DNA of 33,207 nt from Streptomyces sp. CB01635 (GTDB lineage Bacteria; Actinomycetota; Actinomycetes; Streptomycetales; Streptomycetaceae), in NCBI RefSeq assembly GCF_002803065.1, contig NZ_NNBL01000048.1:30734-63940 (forward strand), given 5' to 3'. A program made the position numbers and the translations under genes. Below the pieces are notes generated by a model. The model worked only from the letters and a program-made list of their open reading frames with translations, did not search any database and was not told the origin of the DNA. This document shows positions 1 through 7,957 of this stretch, one piece after another. Numbering within the stretch: position 1 is the stretch's first letter; the number at the start of each line of letters is the position of its first letter.

Positions 1-203
1 GGCCCTGCCGAGCGCAAAGCCTCCGTCCCGCCCTCGCGCCAGGCGCGGCGCCAGCGTTCCACCGACCGCACACTCACCCGCAGATCCTTCGCGATCACCG
101 CGGTCTTCTCACCCGCCGCGAACCGCTCGCCGGCCTGAAGCCGGATCTTCTCCCGAAACGCCCGACGCTCAGGGGTCAGGCCCCCACCCTCCGGATAACG
201 CAT
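1..203 (-). CDS. IS630-type transposase, N-terminal fragment (runs off window)
   Basis: The minus strand reads from an ATG at 203 to the window edge, giving 67 residues with no stop. The segment TAVIAKDLRVSVRSVERWRR is a helix-turn-helix of the winged-helix type that opens IS630-family and related transposases in Streptomyces. The leading region (MRYPEGGGLTPERRAFRE) also matches that family as I know it. The catalytic DDE domain would lie outside the window, so I cannot say whether the element is complete. It reads away from the recombinase gene at 351, leaving about 150 bp between them. Confidence 0.7.
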   Translation of the reverse strand, partial: MRYPEGGGLTPERRAFREKIRLQAGERFAAGEKTAVIAKDLRVSVRSVERWRRAWREGGTEALRSAG

Positions 204-350
204 ACAACCGACATACCGCAGGGATCATCAACCGTCACTACCCGACGACAACCCGCAAACCTCAGTAGTTACGCCTCCCCTTTTTCCCTCCCCATGGTGG
301 TCATCGACCGCCGGGCGACGTCCTGGCCGGGCTCACCGAGGGGGACAGTC

Positions 351-1222
351 GTGACCGACCACCTGTATCTGCGTCACTCGACCGACAAGCAGACGAATGC
401 CCGTCAGCTGCGCTTGCCGAGCTGTTGAAGGCCGGCGCCCCGAAGTACGAGGACCCTGCGACGTCGTCGCGGGTGTACGCGGTGCGTCGTGCGGGGTTCC
501 GGGAGCTGCTCGACGAGGCGGCGGTCGGCGACACAGTGCGGATCGCGGACGCCGCCAGGCTCTTCCGCTCCACGAAGGACGTCATCGAGATCCGTGAGGT
601 TCTGCAGCGACGTGGTCTGCACCTGCGGATCGCGACCGGCGCATGGTCCGGGTTCGACCTGGCGGCAGACGATCCTCAGACGAAGCTGTTCGTGACGATG
701 CTCGCCGGAGTGCTGGAGTTCCAGCGGGACATGATCAGCGAGAACACTAAGGAGGGCGTCGCAGCCGCCAAGGCTTCCGGCAAGGTCCTCGGTCGTCCGT
801 CCGCACTCAGCGAGGCCGACATCGCCTCAGTGGTGAAGGCATACACCGAGGAAGCCACCGCAGTGAAGGCCCTCGCCCGGCAGCACGGCGTCGACCCCAA
901 GACCATCCGGCGGGTACTCGATCTGGCTGGTGCCCGCGACGTCGTCGACGAGGTGGACCAAGAGCAGACCGAGCGAGGCGAGATCGAGCACCAGGAGCAG
1001 GAGCAGAACCCTGTGGTGTCGATCGACATGCCGGTCCTGTCGTGGCGGTCCGTCAGGAAGGCCGTGGATTCGGTCTGGCCGGCGGCGGTTCCGCCTACGC
1101 TGGCGGCGCCCGCGGGAAACAGCATCAAAAGCGCTGTGTCAGACGCTTTCAGACCGACTAGGGGCCTCGCCGAGCTCGGTACAGCTCAGATTCAACTGGT
1201 CGATGCAACACCTGCCGCGTGA
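351..1222 (+). pseudogene. Serine recombinase (resolvase/invertase family), frameshifted near codon 20
   Basis: A GTG at 351 follows a purine-rich GAGGGGG ribosome site with suitable spacing. It begins MTDHLYLRHSTDKQT, the Y-x-R-x-S start of the resolvase domain with the nucleophilic serine. That frame stops at 426-428. The rest of the domain continues in another frame from about 410: LAELLKAGAP, then FQRDMISENTKEGVAAAKA and GKVLGRP, then a helix-turn-helix (VKALARQHGVDPKTIRRVL). A single lost base, or a -1 shift, near 408-413 explains the break; no classic slippery heptamer is visible. After about residue 180 the frame runs on as a low-complexity tail into 1222, overlapping the convergent nuclease-STAND gene. 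Such proteins cut and rejoin DNA at specific sites for transposition, inversion or resolution. As it stands the gene is probably inactive. Confidence 0.75.
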
Positions 1223-2522
1223 CCGTCGGCTGAGGAGTGTGCTGCAGCTGCTCGCCGACATGGGCCTCCAGCAGAGCGGCCCGGCCTGCCCCGGGAGGCA
1301 GACGCTGTGCGAGCTGCGCGGCCAAGGACAATTCGAAGGCGGTATCGAATGCCGCGCAGTCTTCCTCGTCGGGCCCGTCCACTTCTTGGTCAGCCCTGTA
1401 GGAGCGCAGTAGCGCGGTGCGCTGCTGCGGGTCCGGATCGGCCGTTCTCAACCGGGCACCGACCAGCGCCGCAGGCACGCGCACGAACTCCTGGCTGCTG
1501 ATCACCACTGTCGCCCCGACACGGAGGCGCCAGGAGCTGATCTGCTGTATGAGCCGCTCCTGCAGCCGGGAGGGGCATTCGTTGACTGCGTCCACAAGCA
1601 GCACGATCGGCAGTTGCCGCTGGCGGGCGGCCTCCACCAGGGTCTGCGCGTCATGTGGGCTGAAAGGGGACACGCACTCATCAAGGCTGTCTCCCAGATG
1701 CCCCTCATAGACGCTCGCCCGCAGCAGGATCGCCAGCCAGCCCGCATGCAGCAGCCCGAGAGCGGTGTGCGTCAGAGTATGGCTCTTGCCTGCACCCGAA
1801 GCGCCGACGACCTGGACGTGACGCCCGGGCCGCAACCACGCCGCCAGCTCCGCCGACGGCACCCGCTCCCCACTGTCCTGGTCCGCCAAGGTCAGCGGAA
1901 CCAACTCATGTAAATCCCCTCTCAGGTACATGTCCAAGGAAGTCGAATAATTCTCCAGCTCCAGACGATCAGCCGTAGGAGCGCCGTCGGCCTGCTTCTC
2001 CTGGTAAGACAGGGGCCGGCAGAACACTTGCATCGTGTTCTCGCCGAAGAACCGCCGCACCAGGTCCGGCAGGGTGAAGAGCATGTCGGACAGCTGCTGC
2101 CGACCCCACAGGTCGATCACCAGTTCCTGATGCTGTCCGCGCAGCCGCGCCAACTCCAGATCGACCTTGGTGTCGCGGACATCTGCTGTGGTCACGATCA
2201 CCAGGCGCCGGGCACCGAAGGGCCGGCAACCGTTGGCGTACGTGAGCACGGCTTTTCGCAGATCGGAGGCGGTAAACCTCTCGTACTTCTTCGCCTGGTA
2301 CACCGCGGCAGGGCCTGATGCGAAGAACGAGACAACGTCGATCCCATCCTGCGCCTGACCATTGCGCCCAAAGGGTCGGGCTTCTACAGCCTGGTCGACC
2401 TGGACCGCCAGCGCTACCACCAGATGCTCCAGTGCCTCCCAGGTCAACTCCTGCATGTGCAGCAGCAAGGGGGCCGTAGTCGTCAACGGGGACGACACTG
2501 GTAGCCCTGACTCCGCCCACAT
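1158..2522 (-). CDS. Mrr-like nuclease fused to STAND/NACHT-type NTPase, C-terminally truncated
   Basis: Starting at the ATG at 2522 the product is 454 residues; the frame is open to 2654, so the start is uncertain. Residues about 25-165 look like a PD-(D/E)XK restriction-endonuclease domain, with glutamates in WEALEHL, then DGID (59-62) and YQAKKY (75-80). Residues about 200-420 are a P-loop NTPase: Walker A GASGAGKS (240-247) and Walker B IVLLVDAVNE (306-315), of the STAND/NACHT kind. In this architecture a sensor region (repeats) normally follows the NTPase and an N-terminal effector is released on activation, as in antiviral Avs-type proteins. Here the protein stops shortly after the NTPase, and its last 20 or so codons overlap the tail of the convergent recombinase. 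I infer that the sensor was removed by a rearrangement, so the gene is likely defective. Confidence 0.7.
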   Translation of the reverse strand: MWAESGLPVSSPLTTTAPLLLHMQELTWEALEHLVVALAVQVDQAVEARPFGRNGQAQDGIDVVSFFASGPAAVYQAKKYERFTASDLRKAVLTYANGCRPFGARRLVIVTTADVRDTKVDLELARLRGQHQELVIDLWGRQQLSDMLFTLPDLVRRFFGENTMQVFCRPLSYQEKQADGAPTADRLELENYSTSLDMYLRGDLHELVPLTLADQDSGERVPSAELAAWLRPGRHVQVVGASGAGKSHTLTHTALGLLHAGWLAILLRASVYEGHLGDSLDECVSPFSPHDAQTLVEAARQRQLPIVLLVDAVNECPSRLQERLIQQISSWRLRVGATVVISSQEFVRVPAALVGARLRTADPDPQQRTALLRSYRADQEVDGPDEEDCAAFDTAFELSLAAQLAQRLPPGAGRAALLEAHVGEQLQHTPQPTVTRQVLHRPVESELYRARRGP

Positions 2523-2692
2523 GCCACCAGGCCCGAGCCTGACGTCATCCTCATGATTGCTGGCCACCACGTCCCCTGTCCCTAGACAGACGCAATCTTG
2601 AAAAGCACTGTCCCACGAGCCCCGGCCGGTCCATGGCGCACAACTGCTATTCACCGCTCCATGGCCACGGCACCACGATGCGGGCGATTCGG

Positions 2693-5107
2693 CTAGGACT
2701 GGAGCGATGCGATCTCTTCGCCAACCTCTGCTGCCTGCACGGTGAGACCGAGCTCTTCAAGCAGGCTCTGAGCACGTCTGAAGTAGGTGACTGCTTGATC
2801 TCTTTTGCCTGCGGTGGTGAGTGCCACGCCGATGCCGGACAGCGCCGCGGCTCGGAGTTCGGCAACGTTGGCCTGCTCGCATGCCGTCTCTGCCTGCAGT
2901 AGATATTCGATCTGCTGTTGCGGGGTGAGGTTGTCCAGTTGGGCGCAGGTCATCAGGGTTGCTGCCTCGATGAGGGGATTTCCCGCGGCCCGGCTGGCCG
3001 TGAGGGCACGTCGGCAGGCGGCGCGTGCATCCTCGGGCTTTCCCCATGCCTGCAGAGCGAAAGCCATCGTGCAGAGGGCGCTCGCTTCGTCGGCGGTGTC
3101 GCCGAGCCGCTGGAAAAGGGAGGCGGCACTTTCCGCCGCCGCGCACGCTTCTGCGTAGTCCTCGAGATCCTGATGGGCGAGGGAGAGATTGTTCAGCGCA
3201 GCGGCTTGTTCGCGTAGGTCACCTGTGACCCGCTGGATAGCGACGGCCTCTTGATGAGCCCTCAACGCTTCAGCAGGCGTCCCGGACTCCCGCAGGGCCA
3301 AGCCGCGCCCATTGGGCACCTTGCCCCGCTCGTTGTCGTTGTCCAGTGAAGTGAACAGCTCAAGTGCCCGATCGTAGGCGCGGAAGGCTTCCTCGTAGCG
3401 CGAGGCCTCGCTCAGCGCGATGCCGAGGTTGTTCCACGCCCCGGCTTCGGCAGCGAGTGCTCCCGACTGATGGGCGATGCGGCACGCGGTCTTCGTGACG
3501 GAGATCAGGTCGTCGTAGTACCCGCGCCAGGTGAGGTAGTCGTAGAGGGCCACCGGAAGATTGACAGCGATGTCGTGGTGTCCGGCGTCCGCCGCAGCGG
3601 CCACGGACCGTGTCAGGTTGGCCCGCTCGTAGTCCAGCCAGGCAAGCGCCTCGTTCCGATCGGCGAAATCGCCTGGAGCAGGCGGTGTTGCCTGCACGCC
3701 GAGGCGCGCACACGCAGCGACGGTGGTTGTCGCGTAGTGCTCCAACAGCCGACGGTGTCGGCGGGCCTGTTCCGTCGCAGCCTCCTGACCGGCTTCTTCG
3801 GCGGCGGTGTGCTGTGGCGGGTTCGAGATGCTGTGCGCGAGTTCGCTGGCGTAGTCGCGCACGAGGTCGTGCATCGACCAGCGCTGGTTCGCGCAGTCGA
3901 GCAGGTGTGCCTGGACAAGACTCCGCAGCACGATGCGCACTGCCGGCAGCGGAAGGTCGGCGAGGACCGCTGCCGCGCCGAGCCCGATGTCGGGGCCGGG
4001 ATTGAGTGCTATAAGGCGGAAGAGCGCGGCATGATCCGGGGGCAGTCGACGGTAGGAAAGATCGAAGGATGCGCGTACAGCACGTTCGCCGTCGTCCAGG
4101 AAGCTGAGTCTGGATTGGGCCGTCGCCAGCTCCGCGTTGAGCTCGGCGATTGTCCGGCAGGGTTCCAGGATCAATAGGGCGGCGCTGATGTGCAGCGCCA
4201 ACGGCAAGCGACCGCACAGGCTCGCCAGTTCTTCGAGGGCTGTGCCGGCCTCGGTGACGCGCCGGTCGGTTGGATCGGCCGTCAGCAGTGCATGACGAAG
4301 AAGCGCCACCGCTGCCTGAGAGCCAAGGACACCAAGGTCGAGGAGCCGCGCGTTCAAGGTCGCCATGGTGTGCCGGGACGTGACCAGGAGCCGGTGCATG
4401 CCGTTGCCGGGGAGCAGGAGACGAACCTGGCCGGCGCTCGATGCATTGTCGGCCACGATCAGCAGGCGTCGCCCTTGGCCGGCCAGAGCGGCCAGCTCGG
4501 TCCGGTACAGCGCTGCACGCTCCTCAACTGCTTCAGGGACGGCGTCATGGGCGACACCGAGCGCCCGCAGAAACGCCTCGAGGGCCTGACCGCCCTGAAC
4601 CGGGTTCTCGTCGTACCCATGCAGGTCGATGAAGAGACTGCCGTCGAAGTAGCCGGCTTTAGTCGCGGCTTGCCCTGCCGTGAGGGCAAGTGCCGTTTTG
4701 CCCACACCGGCGAGACCCCCGATCGACGCCACCAGCACGGGGGGAAAGGCATCCTGGCCAAGGGCGGCGGCTGCCGGGCCGGATCTGGAGGAGGGGTCTG
4801 GACCCGGCTGACGCGAGATGACGGGACGCAAGGCCGACAGGATGCGTGCAACTTCAGTCTCCCTGCCACTCAGCATCGTGGGCGCTGCGGGAAGGGAAGC
4901 AAGCACATTGGGCATAGGCGCCAGTTGGTGCATCACGACCGTCACGGGGCTGTAGTCGCCTGTGGTGGCTACGCCAATATCTCGTGTGGCCGCAATGGAC
5001 CGGGTTCCCGAGGCCATCGCGGCACCATCGGGTGTCCCGGGGCCGTCGTCAGAGCGCGAGCTGTGCGACTCCGGTGCCCTCTCAGGCTTCCTTCTCCACC
5101 GGTTCAT
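2693..5107 (-). CDS. NLR-like NB-ARC/TPR STAND protein with N-terminal amyloid-like motif
   Basis: 804 residues, ATG at 5107. Residues 34-51 carry the motif GTRSIAATRDIGVATTGD, which also occurs twice in the upstream membrane protein. NB-ARC features follow: Walker A GGLAGVGKT (130-138), Walker B LLIVADNAS (215-223), sensor LLVTSR (240-245), GRLPLAL, a winged-helix segment, and an MHD-type box in WSMHDLVRDYA. From about residue 520 to the end lie tetratricopeptide repeats (NNLGIALSEASRYEEAFRAY, LNNLSLAHQDLEDYAEACAA and others). This is the arrangement of AfsR-like and NLR STAND proteins: ligand binding by the repeats, nucleotide-driven oligomerisation, and signalling by the N-terminal motif. 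The start overlaps the stop of the membrane-protein gene (ATGA at 5104-5107), so the two are translationally coupled. No DNA-binding SARP domain is present, which argues against a plain transcription regulator. Confidence 0.85.
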   Translation of the reverse strand: MNRWRRKPERAPESHSSRSDDGPGTPDGAAMASGTRSIAATRDIGVATTGDYSPVTVVMHQLAPMPNVLASLPAAPTMLSGRETEVARILSALRPVISRQPGPDPSSRSGPAAAALGQDAFPPVLVASIGGLAGVGKTALALTAGQAATKAGYFDGSLFIDLHGYDENPVQGGQALEAFLRALGVAHDAVPEAVEERAALYRTELAALAGQGRRLLIVADNASSAGQVRLLLPGNGMHRLLVTSRHTMATLNARLLDLGVLGSQAAVALLRHALLTADPTDRRVTEAGTALEELASLCGRLPLALHISAALLILEPCRTIAELNAELATAQSRLSFLDDGERAVRASFDLSYRRLPPDHAALFRLIALNPGPDIGLGAAAVLADLPLPAVRIVLRSLVQAHLLDCANQRWSMHDLVRDYASELAHSISNPPQHTAAEEAGQEAATEQARRHRRLLEHYATTTVAACARLGVQATPPAPGDFADRNEALAWLDYERANLTRSVAAAADAGHHDIAVNLPVALYDYLTWRGYYDDLISVTKTACRIAHQSGALAAEAGAWNNLGIALSEASRYEEAFRAYDRALELFTSLDNDNERGKVPNGRGLALRESGTPAEALRAHQEAVAIQRVTGDLREQAAALNNLSLAHQDLEDYAEACAAAESAASLFQRLGDTADEASALCTMAFALQAWGKPEDARAACRRALTASRAAGNPLIEAATLMTCAQLDNLTPQQQIEYLLQAETACEQANVAELRAAALSGIGVALTTAGKRDQAVTYFRRAQSLLEELGLTVQAAEVGEEIASLQS

Positions 5108-5550
5108 GCGTGCGCGTCGTCCCCGGTGATCGCCTCGCCGATTTCACCAGCAGCTGCGATGCCGCGCTCACCGCTGGCCTGCGCCGCCCTGGGAGCTCCT
5201 GCTGCCTGCGGCATCACAGGGTTGCCCGGGAGACGGGAACGATCGCCAGTAACGGCCCGTCCGATACTGCCGCCAGCCGCGACCGACCGTGTTCCCGCCG
5301 CCGTCGCGGCGGGTGTGCCTCCGGGGGCGGCAGGCGGATGCAGGAGGGCGTATCCGCTCACTGCGGCAGCAGCCAAGCCGCCGACCGACCCTGCTATGGT
5401 CGCGAGTTGGGCAGATGTGTCGAGATTGGCGACCGCCGCGACGATGCCCAACCCCAACGCTGCCAGGCCCAGCACCACCACCAACAGCCACACCACAACC
5501 CGCGCTCGTCCTGTCACACCAGGATTATCGCAGGGGGGACTGACAGCCAC
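5104..5550 (-). CDS. Two-helix membrane protein with two copies of the NLR-associated motif (putative effector)
   Basis: 148 residues from a GTG at 5550; a GTG at 5517 would give 137. Two hydrophobic helices are clear: about 17-41 (VVVWLLVVVLGLAALGLGIV) and 47-70 (around TIAGSVGGLAAAAVSGYALL), separated by a short turn. A Pro/Ala/Gly linker leads to two repeats, GTRSVAAGGSIGRAVTGD (86-103) and GERGIAAAGEIGEAITGD (127-144). Both match the N-terminal motif of the NLR protein encoded immediately downstream. Small membrane proteins that share a short motif with a neighbouring NLR are known from fungal HET-s/NWD2-like and bacterial amyloid-signalling (BASS) pairs, where templated amyloid folding carries the signal to a membrane-damaging effector. 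I infer the same here. No enzymatic motif is seen. An alternative role is a membrane anchor or negative partner of the NLR. Confidence 0.75.
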   Translation of the reverse strand: MAVSPPCDNPGVTGRARVVVWLLVVVLGLAALGLGIVAAVANLDTSAQLATIAGSVGGLAAAAVSGYALLHPPAAPGGTPAATAAGTRSVAAGGSIGRAVTGDRSRLPGNPVMPQAAGAPRAAQASGERGIAAAGEIGEAITGDDAHA

Positions 5551-5877
5551 TGCTTGAGAACCGGGCGTGGCCTGTCGTTGTCACGTTGCGGCCATCTCCC
5601 GCATCGGACCGAAGGGGTGTCGGCAGACGGCCGTCTCCTTGAGCCCCCTGATGGCGGTACGCGCATCGCCCAGAGCCCGGCGCTCGACGCCCTGCTTCTG
5701 CTTCACGTCCCCCGGGACCTCGCCCCTGCACCGAGATCTCCTGCGTACGAGGTCTGGGACGCCGTTGCGACCCGCGCCTGAACCCGCTGGCGGCCACCAG
5801 TACTTGGCTGACGATCCCTGCCGGCGGTCCGGGCAATTCGATAGAAGTCGCAGCCGGTGAACGGAGAGAATGCCCGG
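5551..5877 (+). promoter_or_regulatory. Divergent intergenic region between NLR operon and EACC1-caspase operon
   Basis: This stretch separates the minus-strand NLR operon from the plus-strand protease operon and must hold both promoters. No frame in it looks protein-coding by composition. I see no clear -10/-35 pair or operator palindrome by eye. A ribosome site GGAGAG lies at 5863-5868, before the GTG at 5878. Confidence 0.4.
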
Positions 5878-6309
5878 GTGCCTCCGATGCTGACCGACAT
5901 GCCGTCCGACCGTCTGGACGTGCTGATCAAGCACCCCTTCCACCGTGAGACGGGCGAGCGGCTGGTCGGGTTCATCCGCGACCTGCGCGAATGCCGCACC
6001 CCAGAGGACTACGTGGCGTTCCAGCAGGACCTGCTGCACGCCAGCCTCGCCGCGAACGCCGCGCGAGCGGAGCGATCACGGGTGATCAAAAGACTCCGCA
6101 GAGGACAGAAGCTCCCTACCGATGCCCCGGAGCTCGTGATCGGCGATTCGCACAAGCTGGACGACTGGCGGCTGGAACAGGACGTCTTGGAGCGCGTAGG
6201 CCGCCAGCTGCGCTCGATCGGCGATGCCATGGCCTGGCAGGCCTTCCGCTACGACCGCCGCCACATACTCGCCCTGCGTCGCAATGAGGAGCGAGGTGCG
6301 GAAGGGTGA
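5878..6309 (+). CDS. Unknown protein, probably a truncated N-terminal domain
   Basis: GTG at 5878 is preceded at good spacing by GGAGAG (5863-5868). The frame is also open from a GTG at 5857. The product has 143 residues and is helical and charged, with no membrane segment. It contains DRLDVLIKHPFHRETGERL near the start and ends with RYDRRHILALRRNEERGAEG. The phrase LRSIGDAMAWQAFRYDRRHI reminds me of longer Streptomyces hypothetical proteins in which the chain continues past this point, so this copy may have lost its C-terminal half. That is recollection, not a search result. It lies 75 bp upstream of the EACC1-like gene on the same strand and may be the first gene of that operon. I do not assign a function. 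Confidence 0.6.
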   Translation: MPPMLTDMPSDRLDVLIKHPFHRETGERLVGFIRDLRECRTPEDYVAFQQDLLHASLAANAARAERSRVIKRLRRGQKLPTDAPELVIGDSHKLDDWRLEQDVLERVGRQLRSIGDAMAWQAFRYDRRHILALRRNEERGAEG

Positions 6310-6384
6310 TGGGCTGGTGGGCGGGGCAGGATGGTCGGGTGCGGGCCTCCCGTGAGGGGATGGCCGCTGTTGGAGGGGGATGCG

Positions 6385-6777
6385 GTGCGCGTTGATGTGT
6401 ACATCGACGAGGAACGCTCTGAAGGTGAACTGCGCTCGCTGCAAGCTTGGTTGGGGCGAGAACCTGCCGTGCGCAGGGCGGCTGCGCTCACGCTGCGGGA
6501 GAAGTCAGCAGAGCCCGGATCGATGGGCGGCGTTCTCGATGTCCTGCAGCTGGCAACCGGCAACGGCTGGAGCGCCGCGTCGTTCGTGCTCTCCGTGGCC
6601 GCGTGGCGCCAGACACGCCCGCGTGCGCCGCAGATCACGATCCGGCGGGGGAACACGGAGATCAGCATTAGTGATGGGACGGAGACCGAACTGCGCCATG
6701 TTCTAGCGGTGTTGGATCATCACGGCGACGAGGGGGAGGCGGACGGGCAGGACGCGGGGCAGGGGCCGCGTCCATGA
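6385..6777 (+). CDS. EACC1-like (effector-associated constant component) protein
   Basis: GTG at 6385 with GGAGGGGG at 6372-6379; 130 residues. Features typical of EACC1 as I know it: an acidic opening strand (VRVDVYIDEE), a segment about LRSLQAWLGREPAVRRAAAL, then PGSMGGVLDVLQLATGNGW with an alanine/serine-rich helix (AASFVLSVAAWRQTR), then short strands TITI/ISISDG and a final helix (ETELRHVLAVL). EACC1 proteins were described by comparative genomics as invariant partners of proteases such as caspases and trypsins in NTP-dependent conflict systems. They are thought to be adaptors or regulators. The stop overlaps the start of the caspase gene (ATGA at 6774-6777), so the pair is coupled. The C-terminal 20 residues are Gly/Asp/Gln-rich and probably disordered. 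Confidence 0.75.
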   Translation: MRVDVYIDEERSEGELRSLQAWLGREPAVRRAAALTLREKSAEPGSMGGVLDVLQLATGNGWSAASFVLSVAAWRQTRPRAPQITIRRGNTEISISDGTETELRHVLAVLDHHGDEGEADGQDAGQGPRP

Positions 6778-7907
6778 GAGCGCTGCCCGACCCGGCCGCG
6801 TCGCGGGCCGTTCTCGTTGGGGTCAGCCGTTACACCGCGCTGGAGCCGCTGCCGGCCGTGGCGAACAACTTGCCCGCCCTCGCCCAGGCGCTGACCGGCC
6901 CCACCTCGTGGAACCTGCCTGCGAGACACTGCACCGTGGTCGCCGAGCCGGAAACGTCCCGCGACATGCTGGACCCGGTCAAAGAGGCTGCCGAGGCCAC
7001 CAGCGACACGCTGCTGGTGTACTTCGCGGGCCATGGCCTCCTTGATGGCCGCGGCGAGCTCTTCTTCGGCCTGCCGCGCTCCGTCCAGGGCCACAGCTAC
7101 ACAGGCGTCACCTACCAGGCGCTGCGCGAGATCATTACGGACTGCGCGGCCCGGCGTTTCGTCATCATCCTCGACTGCTGCATGAGCGGGCGGGCCCTGG
7201 GGACGATGGGCGGCGAGGACCTACTGGCCGACCAGGCGGAGATCGACGGCAGCTACCTGCTAGCCGCCGCCCCCGAGAACGGACGGGCCCTCGCCCCGCC
7301 GGGGGAGATCCACACCGCCTTCACCGGCGAACTACTCAACGCCCTGCAGCACGGCATCCCCGGTCGGACGCGCGAGCTGGACCTGAACACCGTCTATCAC
7401 CACCTTCGCGGCGAACTTGCCGCGAAGGGGCGGCCCACGCCACAAAAACGCGACCGCAACACCGCCGGACGACTCGTCCTGGCCGTCAATCAGGCCTATC
7501 GCCCAGCCACCGCCCCCACCCACCCGGCCGAGACGGACTGGCCCGACCCAGACGACTGCCACACCCCGATCGCCTTCCTCGAGGCACTCGCCGAGATGAG
7601 AGCGCACACTGGCCTGACCATCCGCGCCATCAGCCGACGCACCGACCCGCCGCTGGCGCCCGACACGGTCAGCCGGCTGCTCAACGCAACGACGCTGCCC
7701 GCGACCTGGAAGACCACAAGCCGTTACCTCGCCGCCTGCGGACTTACCCCGGACCAGCTCAGCATCTGGCACAGGGCCTGGCAACGGTTGCATGCCCAGG
7801 AGCAGGAACTGGCACGGCCTAAATCGCCCGCCCCGACTGCCGGGCCGCAACGAACACGCTTGTGGTGGGACCGCCTGGCAAAACGAGGAGATAGCGGGAG
7901 ATGGTAG
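6774..7907 (+). CDS. Caspase-like peptidase (C14) with C-terminal helix-turn-helix-like domain
   Basis: 377 residues, ATG at 6774. The caspase fold runs from about 8 to 240: opening strand RAVLVGVSRY, catalytic histidine in VYFAGHG (H87), and catalytic cysteine in ILDCCMSG (C136 in the DxCxSG pattern). It is followed by the family's YLLAAAP strand and HTAFTGELLNAL. Residues about 264-345 form a second, helical domain: FLEALAEMRAHTGLTIRAI, then APDTVSRLLN, then YLAACGLTPDQLSIWHRAW. This resembles XRE-type helix-turn-helix modules found on Streptomyces signalling proteins. Bacterial caspases of this type cleave a partner or self protein after a sensor is triggered, often killing the cell. Overlap with the EACC1-like gene indicates a functional pair. 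No membrane segment is present. Confidence 0.87.
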   Translation: MRALPDPAASRAVLVGVSRYTALEPLPAVANNLPALAQALTGPTSWNLPARHCTVVAEPETSRDMLDPVKEAAEATSDTLLVYFAGHGLLDGRGELFFGLPRSVQGHSYTGVTYQALREIITDCAARRFVIILDCCMSGRALGTMGGEDLLADQAEIDGSYLLAAAPENGRALAPPGEIHTAFTGELLNALQHGIPGRTRELDLNTVYHHLRGELAAKGRPTPQKRDRNTAGRLVLAVNQAYRPATAPTHPAETDWPDPDDCHTPIAFLEALAEMRAHTGLTIRAISRRTDPPLAPDTVSRLLNATTLPATWKTTSRYLAACGLTPDQLSIWHRAWQRLHAQEQELARPKSPAPTAGPQRTRLWWDRLAKRGDSGRW

Positions 7908-7920
7908 GGCAGGGCGAGAA

Positions 7921-7951
7921 GGCGTCCCGCTCCGGGGCGGAGCAGGATGCC
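7921..7951. terminator. Hairpin between convergent caspase and small membrane-protein genes
   Basis: An inverted repeat with arms at 7921-7934 and 7938-7951 and a 3-base loop; two mismatches in the 14-bp stem. It sits in the 50-bp gap between two convergent genes, the usual place for a bidirectional terminator. There is no U-tract, which is common in Streptomyces. Confidence 0.6.
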
Positions 7952-7957
7952 CACAGC

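Noticed and set aside
408..428. Programmed ribosomal frameshift in the serine recombinase
   Set aside because: No slippery heptamer and no evident downstream structure; a simple base loss is more likely.
2693..5107. SARP-type (AfsR-like) regulator call for the NLR protein
   Set aside because: The NB-ARC and TPR parts match AfsR-like proteins, but the N-terminal OmpR-type DNA-binding and BTAD domains are missing and are replaced by the short shared motif.
4190..5557. 455-codon open frame on the plus strand
   Set aside because: Antisense to the NLR and membrane-protein genes; composition is typical of a shadow frame and no motif is seen.
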